In this document: positions 41,280 through 49,937 of the stretch, in pieces
How positions within the stretch are numbered: the stretch's first letter is position 1
Layout of the letters: every line of letters starts with the position of its first letter
Source of the DNA: Evansella sp. AB-P1
Lineage (GTDB): Bacteria; Bacillota; Bacilli; Bacillales; Salisediminibacteriaceae
NCBI RefSeq assembly: GCF_029688925.1
Contig: NZ_JARUKY010000025.1
Coordinates: 1 to 64,000, forward strand
DNA length: 64,000 nucleotides
Direction of reading: 5' to 3'
Translations under genes and position numbers: made by a program
Notes under the pieces: generated by a model
What the model was told of the DNA's origin: nothing
Databases searched by the model: none
Seen by the model: only the letters and a program-made list of their open reading frames with translations

Positions 41280-43721
41280 ATGAATGAATATAGATTAAAA
41301 ACTCAAGAGAACCGTCCCCACGAATTCCAAAAAATGAGGCATCAGAAAACTATCTCAAAGATGACCCTGGAACAGAAGATTGCTTTCTGCTCTGGAAAGT
41401 CGTTCTGGGAAACGAAAGAATTTAAAGAGCTTGGAATTCCGTCCTTGTTTTTAAGTGATGGACCTCATGGACTGAGAAAACAGGAAGGGAACAGTGACCA
41501 CCTTGGTTTGAATGCTAGCCGTGCAACCACTTGTTTTCCAACAGCTAGTGCCGTAAGCGCTGCATGGGACAATGAGCTTATTTATAGAATGGGAGAAGCG
41601 ATCGGAAAGGAAGCGGCAAAAATCGGTGTTAACGTCGTCCTTGGCCCTGGTACAAACATGAAGAGAAACCCTTTATGTGGCCGTAATTTTGAATACTTCA
41701 GTGAGGATCCATTCCTTTCTGGTTCACTATCGACTGTCTGGATCAAAGGCTGCCAAAGTACAGGAGCTGGTGTATCATTAAAGCACTTCGCCTTAAATAA
41801 TCAGGAATTAAAACGGATGAGTACGGACGTACTTGTAGATGAACGTGCCCTGAGAGAATACTATCTATCACCCTTCGAAGCAGCAGTGAAGGAAGGAAAG
41901 CCTACTACGGTCATGTGTGCTTATAACAAGGTGGAAGGAACATATTGCAGTGATAATAAGATGCTTCTTCAGGACATTCTTCGTAAGGAATGGAGATTTG
42001 ACGGTGCTGTGATCACTGATTGGGGGGCAATGAATGATCGGATTAAAGCCTTCAAGGCAGGTCTAGACTTGGAAATGCCAGGCAGTAACGGCCGATTTGA
42101 TCAGGAAGTAAAGTCAGCGGTGGAACAAGGTATCCTAATGGAGAAAACAATAGATGACAGTGTAGATCGTCTCTTAACGTTGATTGAACGGACAACGGAC
42201 CAAATGGAAGTTTCTTCGGATGAGATATTCAATGAACACCATCAATTGGCGAGAGAAATAGCACAAGCTTCAGGAGTTCTGTTAAAAAATGAAGGTCAAC
42301 TTTTACCACTCCAAAAAGGCGCTGAAATTGCAGTCATTGGAAAACTAGCAGAAACCCCTCGATATCAGGGAAGTGGATCGTCACAGGTAACCCCAACTAA
42401 ATTAGTAAGTCTCTTAGAGGCTATTAGAAGCTATTCTGATGAGGTAACATATGAGCAAGGTTACACGATTGAAGATAAAGTAGAAAAAAATCTCCAAGAA
42501 AATGCAGTGAAGCTTGCAAAATCAGCTGAAGTAGCCGTAGTGTGTATGGGTCTAACAGACATTTTCGAAAGTGAGGGCTTTGATCGGCTGCACATGCGAA
42601 TACCTCATAATCAGATCCAGTTACTAAATGAAATTTCCAAAGTTCAAGAAAACGTCGTCATTGTGTTAGTAGGTGGAAGTGCCATTGAAATGCCGTGGGA
42701 AAACAAAGGGAAATCGATTTTGCACATGCAGCTTTCTGGACAAGCAGGAGGACAGGCTACAGCAGATCTGTTGTTTGGCGCTGTTAATCCTAGCGGTAAA
42801 CTTACTGAAAGCTATCCTTATACGTATGAAGATGTTGTAAATAGCAGTTATTATCTAGTAAATCCAAAACAAACACCTTATTTGGAAAGTATGTTTTGTG
42901 GATATCGTTATTTTACAACAGCTGGTACAAAAGTAAGATACCCGTTCGGTTTCGGATTATCTTATACGACATTTGACTATTTGAACATGAACGTTCACCT
43001 TGAGGAGAATGGTGATGTAACAGTATCAGCTACAATATTAAATAGTGGGAAGGTAGCAGGTGCTGAAGTAGTTCAGGTCTATGTTTCTCCTGAAACAGGT
43101 GGGGTCTACAGACCCAAACGGGAACTGAAAAGTTTTATGAAAGTACATCTTCAACCAATAGAAAGAAAAGAGATTACTTTAAAACTAACGAAAAGGGACT
43201 TTGCGATCTATGACAGTAAAAGATCAGATTGGATAGTAGAACGTGGCATATATGTCATTGAGCTTGGATCTAGTTGTGAGGATATACGCCTGAAAGACCC
43301 TGTTACGTTAGAAGGTGAGGAACCGATAAAATCTCAATGTAGCGGTTGGTATTATACCTTTGATGAAGACCCTTCAAAAGAGGACTTCTTGACAATTCAT
43401 AAGGATTTTGAGGAATATGTTCCACAAACAAAAGGAACCTATGATATAACAAGCTCGTTAAAGGAGATGAAGGAAACAAGTAGATTATGCCGGATGATCT
43501 TTAAAGGTCTAGAAAAAGGGCTTGCAAAACAAACAGGAGGAAAGGTTGATTACTTGAACCCTGAATTTAAAATGTTGATGGACTCAGCATCGGATCTTCC
43601 CGTAAAGGCAATGCCATTATTCTCATCTAAAATATCTATAGGTTTCGTTCAATTTATCGTTGAGACAGCAAATGGACACCCATTTCGTGGATTGAAGCAT
43701 CTTTTGAAAAAGAGGAGTTAG
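41280..43721 (+). CDS. Glycoside hydrolase family 3 (beta-glucosidase type)
   Basis: An 813-residue GH3 enzyme, probably cytoplasmic as there is no signal peptide. The (beta/alpha)8 domain carries LSDGPHGLRKQ, LGPGTNMKRNPLCGRNFEYFSEDP, KHFALNNQE and the catalytic Asp247 in AVITDWGAMNDR. The second domain follows, with VCMGLTDIFESEGFDR, and then a fibronectin-III-like domain (PFGFGLSYTTFDY). It cleaves beta-glucosides or related oligosaccharides. ATG 41280 has AGGGG before it. The family A right arm (41304-41322) is translated near the N-terminus; a later ATG (41334) would exclude it but lacks a ribosome binding site. Confidence 0.92.
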   Translation: MNEYRLKTQENRPHEFQKMRHQKTISKMTLEQKIAFCSGKSFWETKEFKELGIPSLFLSDGPHGLRKQEGNSDHLGLNASRATTCFPTASAVSAAWDNELIYRMGEAIGKEAAKIGVNVVLGPGTNMKRNPLCGRNFEYFSEDPFLSGSLSTVWIKGCQSTGAGVSLKHFALNNQELKRMSTDVLVDERALREYYLSPFEAAVKEGKPTTVMCAYNKVEGTYCSDNKMLLQDILRKEWRFDGAVITDWGAMNDRIKAFKAGLDLEMPGSNGRFDQEVKSAVEQGILMEKTIDDSVDRLLTLIERTTDQMEVSSDEIFNEHHQLAREIAQASGVLLKNEGQLLPLQKGAEIAVIGKLAETPRYQGSGSSQVTPTKLVSLLEAIRSYSDEVTYEQGYTIEDKVEKNLQENAVKLAKSAEVAVVCMGLTDIFESEGFDRLHMRIPHNQIQLLNEISKVQENVVIVLVGGSAIEMPWENKGKSILHMQLSGQAGGQATADLLFGAVNPSGKLTESYPYTYEDVVNSSYYLVNPKQTPYLESMFCGYRYFTTAGTKVRYPFGFGLSYTTFDYLNMNVHLEENGDVTVSATILNSGKVAGAEVVQVYVSPETGGVYRPKRELKSFMKVHLQPIERKEITLKLTKRDFAIYDSKRSDWIVERGIYVIELGSSCEDIRLKDPVTLEGEEPIKSQCSGWYYTFDEDPSKEDFLTIHKDFEEYVPQTKGTYDITSSLKEMKETSRLCRMIFKGLEKGLAKQTGGKVDYLNPEFKMLMDSASDLPVKAMPLFSSKISIGFVQFIVETANGHPFRGLKHLLKKRS
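41304..41322 (+). repeat. Family A right arm inside the GH3 reading frame
   Basis: CAAGAGAACCGTCCCCACG. Translated as QENRPHE near the N-terminus of the GH3 protein if translation starts at 41280. Confidence 0.8.
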
Positions 43722-43740
43722 CTAGAGTTGTTGTAGCTAT

Positions 43741-43833
43741 TTGAAATTCCTAATAGTAGAAGATGAAACATCTATGGCAAAAACAATGATAAAAGAAATG
43801 AACAGGAGGAATTGTTGTGAAGGAACGGCATAA
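43741..43833 (+). pseudogene. Relic of a response-regulator receiver domain
   Basis: From TTG 43741 the sequence reads KFLIVEDETSMAKTMIKEM, the first beta strand, acidic pair and first helix of a CheY-like receiver domain. It then runs out of frame and stops at 43831. The remainder of the domain, with the phosphorylated Asp, is missing. It overlaps the ribosome binding site and start of the DinB gene. Confidence 0.5.
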
Positions 43834-44281
43834 AGCATTATTTCGACAAATGAATATTTATCGGGAAGATCTTTTAGCGGTTGTGGAAGATGTAACGGAG
43901 GAAGAAGCAGATATTATTCCACATGGCTTTAATAACAATATTCGATGGAATCTTGGTCATACATATTTGGATCTGTACTTATGGATAGAAGACGTTACCA
44001 AAGAAGGAGGTAACTATCCAAAAGTATTTAATGACTGGTTTGGTTTTGGTACGACACCAGAGGACTTTACAGAAGATACACCTTCATTTTTGGAACTGAA
44101 AGAACTTCTTAAGGATCAGATAAAACAAATAAAAGATGTTTACGGCCATAGACTTGATGAAGAATTCCCGCCTACAAGCATGGAAAACTACACAACAATT
44201 GAACAGGTGCTTGTGAGAACAGTTTTTCATGAAGGAATGCATCTTCAGGCAATTACGGATATAAAAAAATTGATTAAATAA
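43817..44281 (+). CDS. DinB family protein (putative metal-dependent enzyme)
   Basis: A 154-residue four-helix-bundle protein of the DinB/YfiT superfamily. The expected metal-binding histidines occur in RWNLGHTYLD and in FHEGMHLQAITD. Members include bacillithiol- or mycothiol-dependent transferases as well as DNA-damage-induced proteins of unknown role. Which applies is not visible. The GTG start follows AGGAGGAA (43804-43811). It stands alone after the GH3 gene. Confidence 0.85.
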   Translation: MKERHKALFRQMNIYREDLLAVVEDVTEEEADIIPHGFNNNIRWNLGHTYLDLYLWIEDVTKEGGNYPKVFNDWFGFGTTPEDFTEDTPSFLELKELLKDQIKQIKDVYGHRLDEEFPPTSMENYTTIEQVLVRTVFHEGMHLQAITDIKKLIK

Positions 44282-44372
44282 TATGGAATGAGTTTGATAG
44301 AAGAATGATTTATATTAAGGAACTATAAAGAAATATTTATTCCCTAATCTAGCATTTAAATTGTATGATTAA

Positions 44373-44510
44373 CTATGTAATTTCGGTAGTTTAAAGGTTA
44401 ATGCAATTCTGGGAAGTGGAAGGTATTCAGAGCAAGAATATGTATGCTTTGCAAATAATGGAGATTCTTTAGAGACAAGTACATCGGTCACATTAACACC
44501 AATTGAATAA
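44373..44510 (+). pseudogene. C-terminal relic of an unknown gene
   Basis: An open stretch without a start codon reads SLKVNAILGSGRYSEQEYVC followed by FANNGDSLETSTSVTLTPIE and stop. It has ordinary protein composition but is cut off by a stop upstream. Function unknown. Confidence 0.35.
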
Positions 44511-44520
44511 TGATAAACAC

Positions 44521-44564
44521 AAGATTGTTTCTTTATTTGTTTTATAAGAGACAATCTTTTTTTG
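44521..44564. terminator. Hairpin terminator
   Basis: Stem AAGATTGTTTCT / AGAGACAATCTT followed by seven T, plus-strand direction. It lies between the relic and the convergent HD-GYP gene. Confidence 0.8.
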
Positions 44565-44590
44565 TAAGAGGAAGTCACATTGGTTTTTAC

Positions 44591-45526
44591 TTATTTATTT
44601 CGATATACGAATGAATCACTAGAACCGTCCCCATCAAATGATTGAAGAAAAATATCTACGATTTCTGGATCAAACTGCGTTCCTTTATTTTTTTTGAGCT
44701 CATTTAAGGTATATTCAAGGTCATACTCCTTTCTGTAAACTCTCTTGGAAATCATTGCATCAAATGAGTCTGCAACCGCAACAATTCGAGCAACTAAAGG
44801 AATGTTCTTTCCCTTTAATCCTTTAGGATAACCTTTTCCATCATACCGTTCATGATGATATAATACGATGTCTAATACGCCACTTCCATGAAAGGTAGAT
44901 ACGTGTTTAATGATATCATGGCCAATGATAGGATGTGTTTTTATTAAATCATATTCCTCATCAGATAATTTAGCTCGTTTTGTTAGTATATTTTCAGGGA
45001 TTCCGATCTTCCCAATATCGTGTAACAACCCACCTATCCGAATCTTATCACATAGATTTTTTGACAAATTCATTTTTTTTGCTATCTGTAAAGAAATCCT
45101 TGAAACATTTTCTGAATGATGCCAAGTATAAGAATCTCTTGAATCCAAAGCATTTGCTAATGCTGATGTTAGTTCAATATTGGACGATTTTACCTTTTGA
45201 GCATACCTCATTAAAGAAGCTGAGATAAAAGTTATTAATAAGTAGGTAATGATATAAATGACTAATGTGCTGAAATTTGCATCTACACTGGGTATTAAAA
45301 GATATCTAGATAGCACTACTAAAAGGGTAAAAAAAGTTAGAAATAAAGTGGACCGATTATAAAATCCAATGCCTAATAAAATGACAGTTATGATATATAG
45401 TATAAAAAAATTTCCGTTATTTAGTAATAGGATGTAATTTAATGAAGTACTAAAGAAAAAAAAGATAAAGAAACCATATTGAAATAGGTAGGGTCTATTT
45501 AACCATTGATTAAATGTATTAGCCAT
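44591..45526 (-). CDS. Membrane HD-GYP domain protein (putative cyclic-di-GMP phosphodiesterase)
   Basis: A 311-residue protein. The first 120 residues contain about four or five membrane helices (FFIFFFFSTSLNYILLL, LYIITVILLGIGF, LFLTFFTLLVVLSRYLL, LVIYIITYLLITFISAS). The rest is an HD-GYP domain with LLHDIGKIGIPENIL (HD) and YHHERYDGKGYPKGLKG (the GYP motif), plus ARIVAVADSFDAM. It likely hydrolyses cyclic-di-GMP. ATG 45526 follows AGAGGAGT. The last 14 residues (after FLQSF) are read from a family A remnant. Confidence 0.9.
   Translation of the reverse strand: MANTFNQWLNRPYLFQYGFFIFFFFSTSLNYILLLNNGNFFILYIITVILLGIGFYNRSTLFLTFFTLLVVLSRYLLIPSVDANFSTLVIYIITYLLITFISASLMRYAQKVKSSNIELTSALANALDSRDSYTWHHSENVSRISLQIAKKMNLSKNLCDKIRIGGLLHDIGKIGIPENILTKRAKLSDEEYDLIKTHPIIGHDIIKHVSTFHGSGVLDIVLYHHERYDGKGYPKGLKGKNIPLVARIVAVADSFDAMISKRVYRKEYDLEYTLNELKKNKGTQFDPEIVDIFLQSFDGDGSSDSFVYRNK
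44598..44632 (+). repeat. Family A, loop plus right arm, overlapping the HD-GYP 3' end
   Basis: TTTCGATATACGAATGAATC...CTAGAACCGTCCCC. It supplies the last codons of the minus-strand HD-GYP gene. No left arm. Confidence 0.8.
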
Positions 45527-45667
45527 AATGACTCCTCTGTACACAAGTGATATTTACATTTTTTTCCTTATAAAATAATATTTAAACCTAGATTATCCAT
45601 ACAATATATAAACTAAAAGCATAGACAGATTATCGGTTTGGTATCGCCAGCTATAAATCAATAGAAA

Positions 45668-45692
45668 ATGAATCGGGAGAACCGTCCCCACG
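45668..45692 (+). repeat. Family A right arm, lone
   Basis: ATGAATCGGGAGAACCGTCCCCACG, between HD-GYP and YitT genes. No left arm or loop. Confidence 0.75.
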
Positions 45693-45748
45693 CTTCTTTT
45701 GTGGTAGAATAAAAGAGGGTATTATATAGAAATGATGGTGATGTCCTT

Positions 45749-46612
45749 TTGAATAAACTTTTTGATTATTTTATTTTAACGATTGGATCTATTATTGTAG
45801 CTGTAGGATTAGAACTAATTTTAGCACCAAATAGTTTAGTAGATGGTGGTGTTACAGCCATTGCCATTATGATTAATGCTGTTTCAAAATTTCCAATCTG
45901 GATTACGTTTGTTATATTGAATATCCCTTCGCTATATGTAGCAGGTAAATATATGGGGAAAAAGTTTGTTATTAGAACGCTATATGCAAATGTCATTACT
46001 ACAATTGCTTTAATTAATATGGCCCCATTTCCAGCGATTACAACATCGGAAGTGTTGATCGTTCTCTATGGAGGACTCTTGCTTGGAGTTGGTATAGGTC
46101 TTGTAGTAAAAGCAGGTGGAGCTGTTGATGGAACAGAAATGATTGCCATATGGATTAACAAAAAATACCATATACCTATAAGTAAATTCTTATTATTAAT
46201 TAACGCCGTTATTTTATCTGTAGCAGCTTTTGTGTTTTCCTTAGAACAGGCAATGTTCTCCATCGCTGTATTTTTCATCGTATCGAAGACAATTGACTTT
46301 GTGTTAGATGGAATTAATCAAGGTAAATCAGTCATGATTATTTCGGAAAAACCTGAGGAAATTGGACAACAGTTAATTGATGAATTAGGAATGTCTATAA
46401 CTTATCTCCATGGTGTGGGGGGATATAGTAATCAAGAGGTTCATATCATATACTGTATTACCGATCGATTTAGATATCCTAAACTAAAAGAAGTCGTCCT
46501 TTCTATTGATTCATCTGCAATATTAGAAGCATCCTTTGTAACGGAGACGACAGGTGTGAAAAGTAAGGCATTGTTTAGAATAAATCAAAAGTCAGTGGAT
46601 GATGGTGAGTGA
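45749..46612 (+). CDS. YitT family membrane protein
   Basis: A 287-residue protein. About five N-terminal helices (FILTIGSIIVAVGLELILAPNSLVDGGVTAIAI..., GLLLGVGIGLVVKAGGAVDGTEM) form the YitT membrane domain. The C-terminal 80 residues are a DUF2179 cytoplasmic domain (SVMIISEKPEEIGQQLIDELGMSITYLHGVGGY). Function unknown in the family. The TTG start follows GATGGTGATG. A terminator follows the gene. Confidence 0.9.
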   Translation: MNKLFDYFILTIGSIIVAVGLELILAPNSLVDGGVTAIAIMINAVSKFPIWITFVILNIPSLYVAGKYMGKKFVIRTLYANVITTIALINMAPFPAITTSEVLIVLYGGLLLGVGIGLVVKAGGAVDGTEMIAIWINKKYHIPISKFLLLINAVILSVAAFVFSLEQAMFSIAVFFIVSKTIDFVLDGINQGKSVMIISEKPEEIGQQLIDELGMSITYLHGVGGYSNQEVHIIYCITDRFRYPKLKEVVLSIDSSAILEASFVTETTGVKSKALFRINQKSVDDGE

Positions 46613-46657
46613 GATTAAAGAGTCTCCTAATTTAATATGTAAGTGACACTAACACAT

Positions 46658-46694
46658 AAACGCATTGGTTTAGTTATAGCCAATGCGTTTTAAT
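46658..46694 (+). terminator. Terminator after the YitT-type gene
   Basis: An 11-bp stem AAACGCATTGG / CCAATGCGTTT followed by TAATA. Confidence 0.88.
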
Positions 46695-46700
46695 ACTTTG

Positions 46701-46823
46701 ATGACCACGCAAGAAGAAGTATTGAAACAAATTTTAGTTAGAGCTGAAAGCTCAGCAATTAGACTGTTTGATATACCTGCGACAGGGTGTAGAATATGCA
46801 ATATTGATGAACAGGAAGGATAG
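46701..46823 (+). CDS. Doubtful small frame (40 aa)
   Basis: A 40-codon frame, MTTQEEVLKQILVRAESSAIR..., begins right behind the terminator and has no ribosome binding site. It could be a gene remnant. Low confidence. It is listed because it lies in the otherwise empty 46613-47149 gap. Confidence 0.2.
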   Translation: MTTQEEVLKQILVRAESSAIRLFDIPATGCRICNIDEQEG

Positions 46824-46910
46824 CGATACTATTTACATCCATTAGGGTTATTAGCTTTTGTCGCCGTAAATTAAGCTTATAATTTTGTATAAAAAAATGA
46901 TAATGGATTT

Positions 46911-46950
46911 AAACCAGTGATTTTCGTTATGCTGAACACTGGTTTCTTTT
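46911..46950 (+). terminator. Isolated hairpin terminator
   Basis: Stem AAACCAGTG / CACTGGTTT followed by CTTTTATTT. It ends nothing obvious except the doubtful small frame. Confidence 0.7.
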
Positions 46951-47032
46951 ATTTGATGCAACTAAAACTATGCTCCCAACAGTTGTTTATAATTATGCGT
47001 ATTTACTGTTTCTTCCTGAAACAATGTTTTTA

Positions 47033-47066
47033 TTTCGCTAAACGAAAGAATCACTAGAACCATTCC
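47033..47066 (+). repeat. Family A, loop plus right arm (diverged)
   Basis: TTCGCTAAACGAAAGAATCA then CTAGAACCATTCC. No left arm; two changes in the right arm. Confidence 0.7.
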
Positions 47067-47149
47067 AAAAAAATAAAGGTATTTTTACAAAGTTGGAGAA
47101 ATAAGTATATTGTTAATAAACTGTATTTGTGAAAGTAGAGGTGGTGCGA

Positions 47150-48508
47150 ATGCCGTTAAATAACGATATTTTAGATCGGATATCCGATGCTTTTTTTGCT
47201 GTAGATAGTGATTGGAACATTACATATTTTAATACGGAAGCGGTAAGAGTATTAGGACGTGAAAAAAAAGAAGTATTAAATCTTAATTTATGGGTGGCAT
47301 TTCCGGAAGCTGTTAATCAGGAGGTATATAGACAATATCATAAAGCAGTTCGAGAACAAAAACCTGTCTTTTTTGAAATGTACTGGCCGCCTCGAAGCAT
47401 GTGGTATAACGTTAGAGCCTTCCCTTCTTCCAATGGTCTGACGGTATTTTTTCAAGATATAACCGTGCAAAAGCAATTGGCAACTAAGCAGGAGGAGCAC
47501 TATAAGTCCTTGTTTCATAACAATCCTGATGCTGTATTTTCCTTTGACCTGGATGGAAATTACATAAGTGTAAACCCTGCAATGGAAAAACTTCTTGGAT
47601 ACAATGAACAGGAATTTATTAATATGAATTGGAGTCCTCTTGTAAAGGAGGAAGAGGTTGAAGAGGTAGACTACTATTTTCAGAAGGCTTTAAAGGGAGA
47701 AACCCAACATTATGAGACGATTGCCAGACACAGAGATGGGAGCACAATTAATGTAAAGGTGACGAACATGCCGATTATTGTCTGTGGAAAGATCGTGGGT
47801 GTTTATGGAATTGCAAGGGATGTAACGAAAGAAATGGAGACCGAAAAGCTTTTGGTTGATTCGGAAAAGCTTATGGCTGTAGGTCAACTTGCAGCATCAA
47901 TTGCTCATGAAATACGAAATCCACTAACGTCACTAAAAGGATTTTTGCAGTTGATGGAACAAACGGAGGGTCAGTCTAACGAGGAATACCTTAAGATACT
48001 TTCCGATGAAGTATCACGAATCGAGCTAATTACAGGGGAGTTATTAGTTTTGGCAAAACCTCAGGCACACGATTTTCAAATGATTGATATATTAATAATA
48101 ATTAAAGATGTTGTTACATTGTTATATTCCCAAGCATTAATGAATGGTGTTGAAATTCACAGTGATTATGAGGTACTTCCAAAAATCAAAGGTATAGAAA
48201 CTCAATTAAAACAAGCATTAATTAATGTAATCAAAAATGCAATTGAGGCCATGGAAAGTGGTGGAAATCTCTATATTTCGGTAAAAAATAACGGTGGTGC
48301 TATTGTCATTGTGGTGAAGGATGAAGGAGTCGGTATACCAAAGGAAATTCTAGAGAAGATCGGTTCCCCTTTTTATACAACAAAGGAAAAGGGGACAGGT
48401 CTTGGGATGATGACGACGATGAAGATTATTCAGACCCATGAGGGGAAATTTGAGATTACTAGTGCACCAAGTGATGGGACGACGGTGAAAATTACATTAC
48501 CTGTTTAA
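47150..48508 (+). CDS. PAS-domain sensor histidine kinase (sporulation-kinase type)
   Basis: A 452-residue soluble kinase. Two PAS domains (about 8-105 and 120-225: DAFFAVDSDWNITYFNTEA; PDAVFSFDLDGNYISVNPAM) are followed by HisKA with the phospho-acceptor His in AASIAHEIRNPLTSLKGF (about 255), and an ATPase domain with NAIEAMESGG (N box), KDEGVGIP (G1) and KGTGLGM (G2). No membrane helix, so it senses an internal signal. The layout resembles KinA/KinE phosphorelay kinases of Bacillus, feeding Spo0F. ATG 47150 is behind AGAGGTGG. No response regulator is adjacent. Confidence 0.88.
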   Translation: MPLNNDILDRISDAFFAVDSDWNITYFNTEAVRVLGREKKEVLNLNLWVAFPEAVNQEVYRQYHKAVREQKPVFFEMYWPPRSMWYNVRAFPSSNGLTVFFQDITVQKQLATKQEEHYKSLFHNNPDAVFSFDLDGNYISVNPAMEKLLGYNEQEFINMNWSPLVKEEEVEEVDYYFQKALKGETQHYETIARHRDGSTINVKVTNMPIIVCGKIVGVYGIARDVTKEMETEKLLVDSEKLMAVGQLAASIAHEIRNPLTSLKGFLQLMEQTEGQSNEEYLKILSDEVSRIELITGELLVLAKPQAHDFQMIDILIIIKDVVTLLYSQALMNGVEIHSDYEVLPKIKGIETQLKQALINVIKNAIEAMESGGNLYISVKNNGGAIVIVVKDEGVGIPKEILEKIGSPFYTTKEKGTGLGMMTTMKIIQTHEGKFEITSAPSDGTTVKITLPV

Positions 48509-48555
48509 AGAAAATAATTTACTTGGTCCTGTATGACAATCGAGCACTATTGATG

Positions 48556-48600
48556 AAAGCTAAAGGAGCCTACATTATGTATGGTTCCTTTAGCTTTGTT
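48556..48600 (+). terminator. Terminator after the histidine kinase
   Basis: A 15-bp stem AAAGCTAAAGGAGCC / GGTTCCTTTAGCTTT. Confidence 0.88.
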
Positions 48601-48676
48601 GTCGTGTCTGTCATTTGTATAAAGTAAAATACAAATTAAAGGTGATTTATTCGTTCAATGCGGATTATGTTGTACC

Positions 48677-48862
48677 CTACCCTTTTCCAATCAGAATCAT
48701 TACTCCCTTAAAAATAAGGACACACGAAAATAAGAGAATTGTTAGCACACCTATAAGATAAGCTAAAGGTTGTAACGGCTCCAAAAATCCATTTAGCGGA
48801 ACCCGTATCAGTGCAAATCCTGCCAGAATACAAGCTAAATATAAAAACGGAAAATGATTCAT
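48677..48862 (-). CDS. Small two-helix membrane protein (61 aa)
   Basis: A 61-residue protein with two hydrophobic segments (FPFLYLACILAGFALIRV and LAYLIGVLTILLFSCVLIFKGVMILIG). AAAGGAGTGA precedes the ATG on the minus strand. Family not recognised. It is convergent with the histidine kinase. Confidence 0.65.
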   Translation of the reverse strand: MNHFPFLYLACILAGFALIRVPLNGFLEPLQPLAYLIGVLTILLFSCVLIFKGVMILIGKG

Positions 48863-49119
48863 TTGAAGTCACTCCTTTCATTAAATATGTATTCATAAAT
48901 GAGACATTTATTTCTTTATGAATCATTTATCTTGTCTCATAGGAGGTATATAAATGTTTTTTACATATGTATATGATTATCCACTAAAAAATTTCGTAAA
49001 TTGTTCAATTTATCAGGGACAGAGTTAGGAAACAATATAACAGAAATTGAGTATCTCTTTTGCCCAAAATGAATATAATCCCGTTAAAACAGAGACGTTT
49101 ATGAGGTCGGAACTAGTAA

Positions 49120-49308
49120 GATTCCTCGGGAAATGTTATCGCATTTTCTTCGTCCGTTGGATTATTCTCTCTAAATCAAATTCAAAGTCCTGCTGGAAAA
49201 GTAATAGCTATGGGACATAGGAGTAATTGGAGTTTATTCAGAGCTCATCAATACTATAATATTACCAATGATGACCAATACTTCTTAGCTAAAGGAATGC
49301 TCAGATAA
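49120..49308 (+). pseudogene. C-terminal relic of an unknown gene
   Basis: An open stretch from just after a stop (49117-49119) reads DSSGNVIAFSSSVGLFSLNQ, IQSPAGKVIAMGHRSNWSLF and NITNDDQYFLAKGMLR, then stop. The composition is clearly protein-like, but there is no start codon or ribosome binding site. The preceding 250 bases (48863-49119) show other coding-like scraps broken by stops. Probably a decayed gene; family unknown. Confidence 0.4.
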
Positions 49309-49337
49309 AAGAAAAATGATTGAAAGGATTGTCATAT

Positions 49338-49787
49338 ATGAAAAAATCGATCGTGTCTTTATCATCAAAAAGCAAATTACTTAAGGGTTATAAATCTGAG
49401 ATATCTGTAAGAGAATTCCACCCTTTTCATATGGATGAACCGGAAGAGTTAGGTGGGTCAGATGATGCACCTAACCCAATGGAGTATGTTCTCTCTTCTC
49501 TAGCTGGTTGTGAAACGGTTATGATGAGTATGATTTGCGATGAATTAGAAATCTCTTTAATCGGATTAGAAATACAAACATCTGGTGAAATAGATATTCG
49601 AGGATTACAGGGAGTGGAAGGCGTAAACCCTCATTTTCAATCAATAAAACAATTATTTAAAATTTCAATGACTTCAGGAAGAGAGAAGATTGACGAATTA
49701 ATAGAGGAATTGAAGAGTCGTTGTCCAGCATATAACCTTTTAAAGGACGCTAATATCCCTATTGATATAAAATATGAAATTATTTAA
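49338..49787 (+). CDS. OsmC/Ohr family protein
   Basis: A 149-residue OsmC-type peroxide-reductase fold. The first reactive cysteine lies in PMEYVLSSLAGCETVMMSM (about residue 60) and the second in LKSRCPAYNLLKDANIPI (about 131). Both are conserved as in organic-hydroperoxide reductases. Substrate class (organic hydroperoxide versus other) is not clear from the sequence. ATG 49338 follows GAAAGGA. It stands alone with a terminator downstream. Confidence 0.88.
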   Translation: MKKSIVSLSSKSKLLKGYKSEISVREFHPFHMDEPEELGGSDDAPNPMEYVLSSLAGCETVMMSMICDELEISLIGLEIQTSGEIDIRGLQGVEGVNPHFQSIKQLFKISMTSGREKIDELIEELKSRCPAYNLLKDANIPIDIKYEII

Positions 49788-49830
49788 GTATTTGAACAAC
49801 AATGAATAGGTGCTGCTAAACCTTTTTAGA

Positions 49831-49866
49831 AACTCGTCTTGGATTATCAAGGCGGGTTATTTTTAT
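49831..49866 (+). terminator. Terminator after the OsmC gene
   Basis: An 11-bp stem AACTCGTCTTG / CAAGGCGGGTT (three G-U pairs) followed by ATTTTTA. Confidence 0.75.
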
Positions 49867-49937
49867 GACCTAGAGTTTGTGGTATCATTCAGGAGTATAA
49901 ATTTTATAGTTTACGATATTATGAAAGGGGTTTTTTT

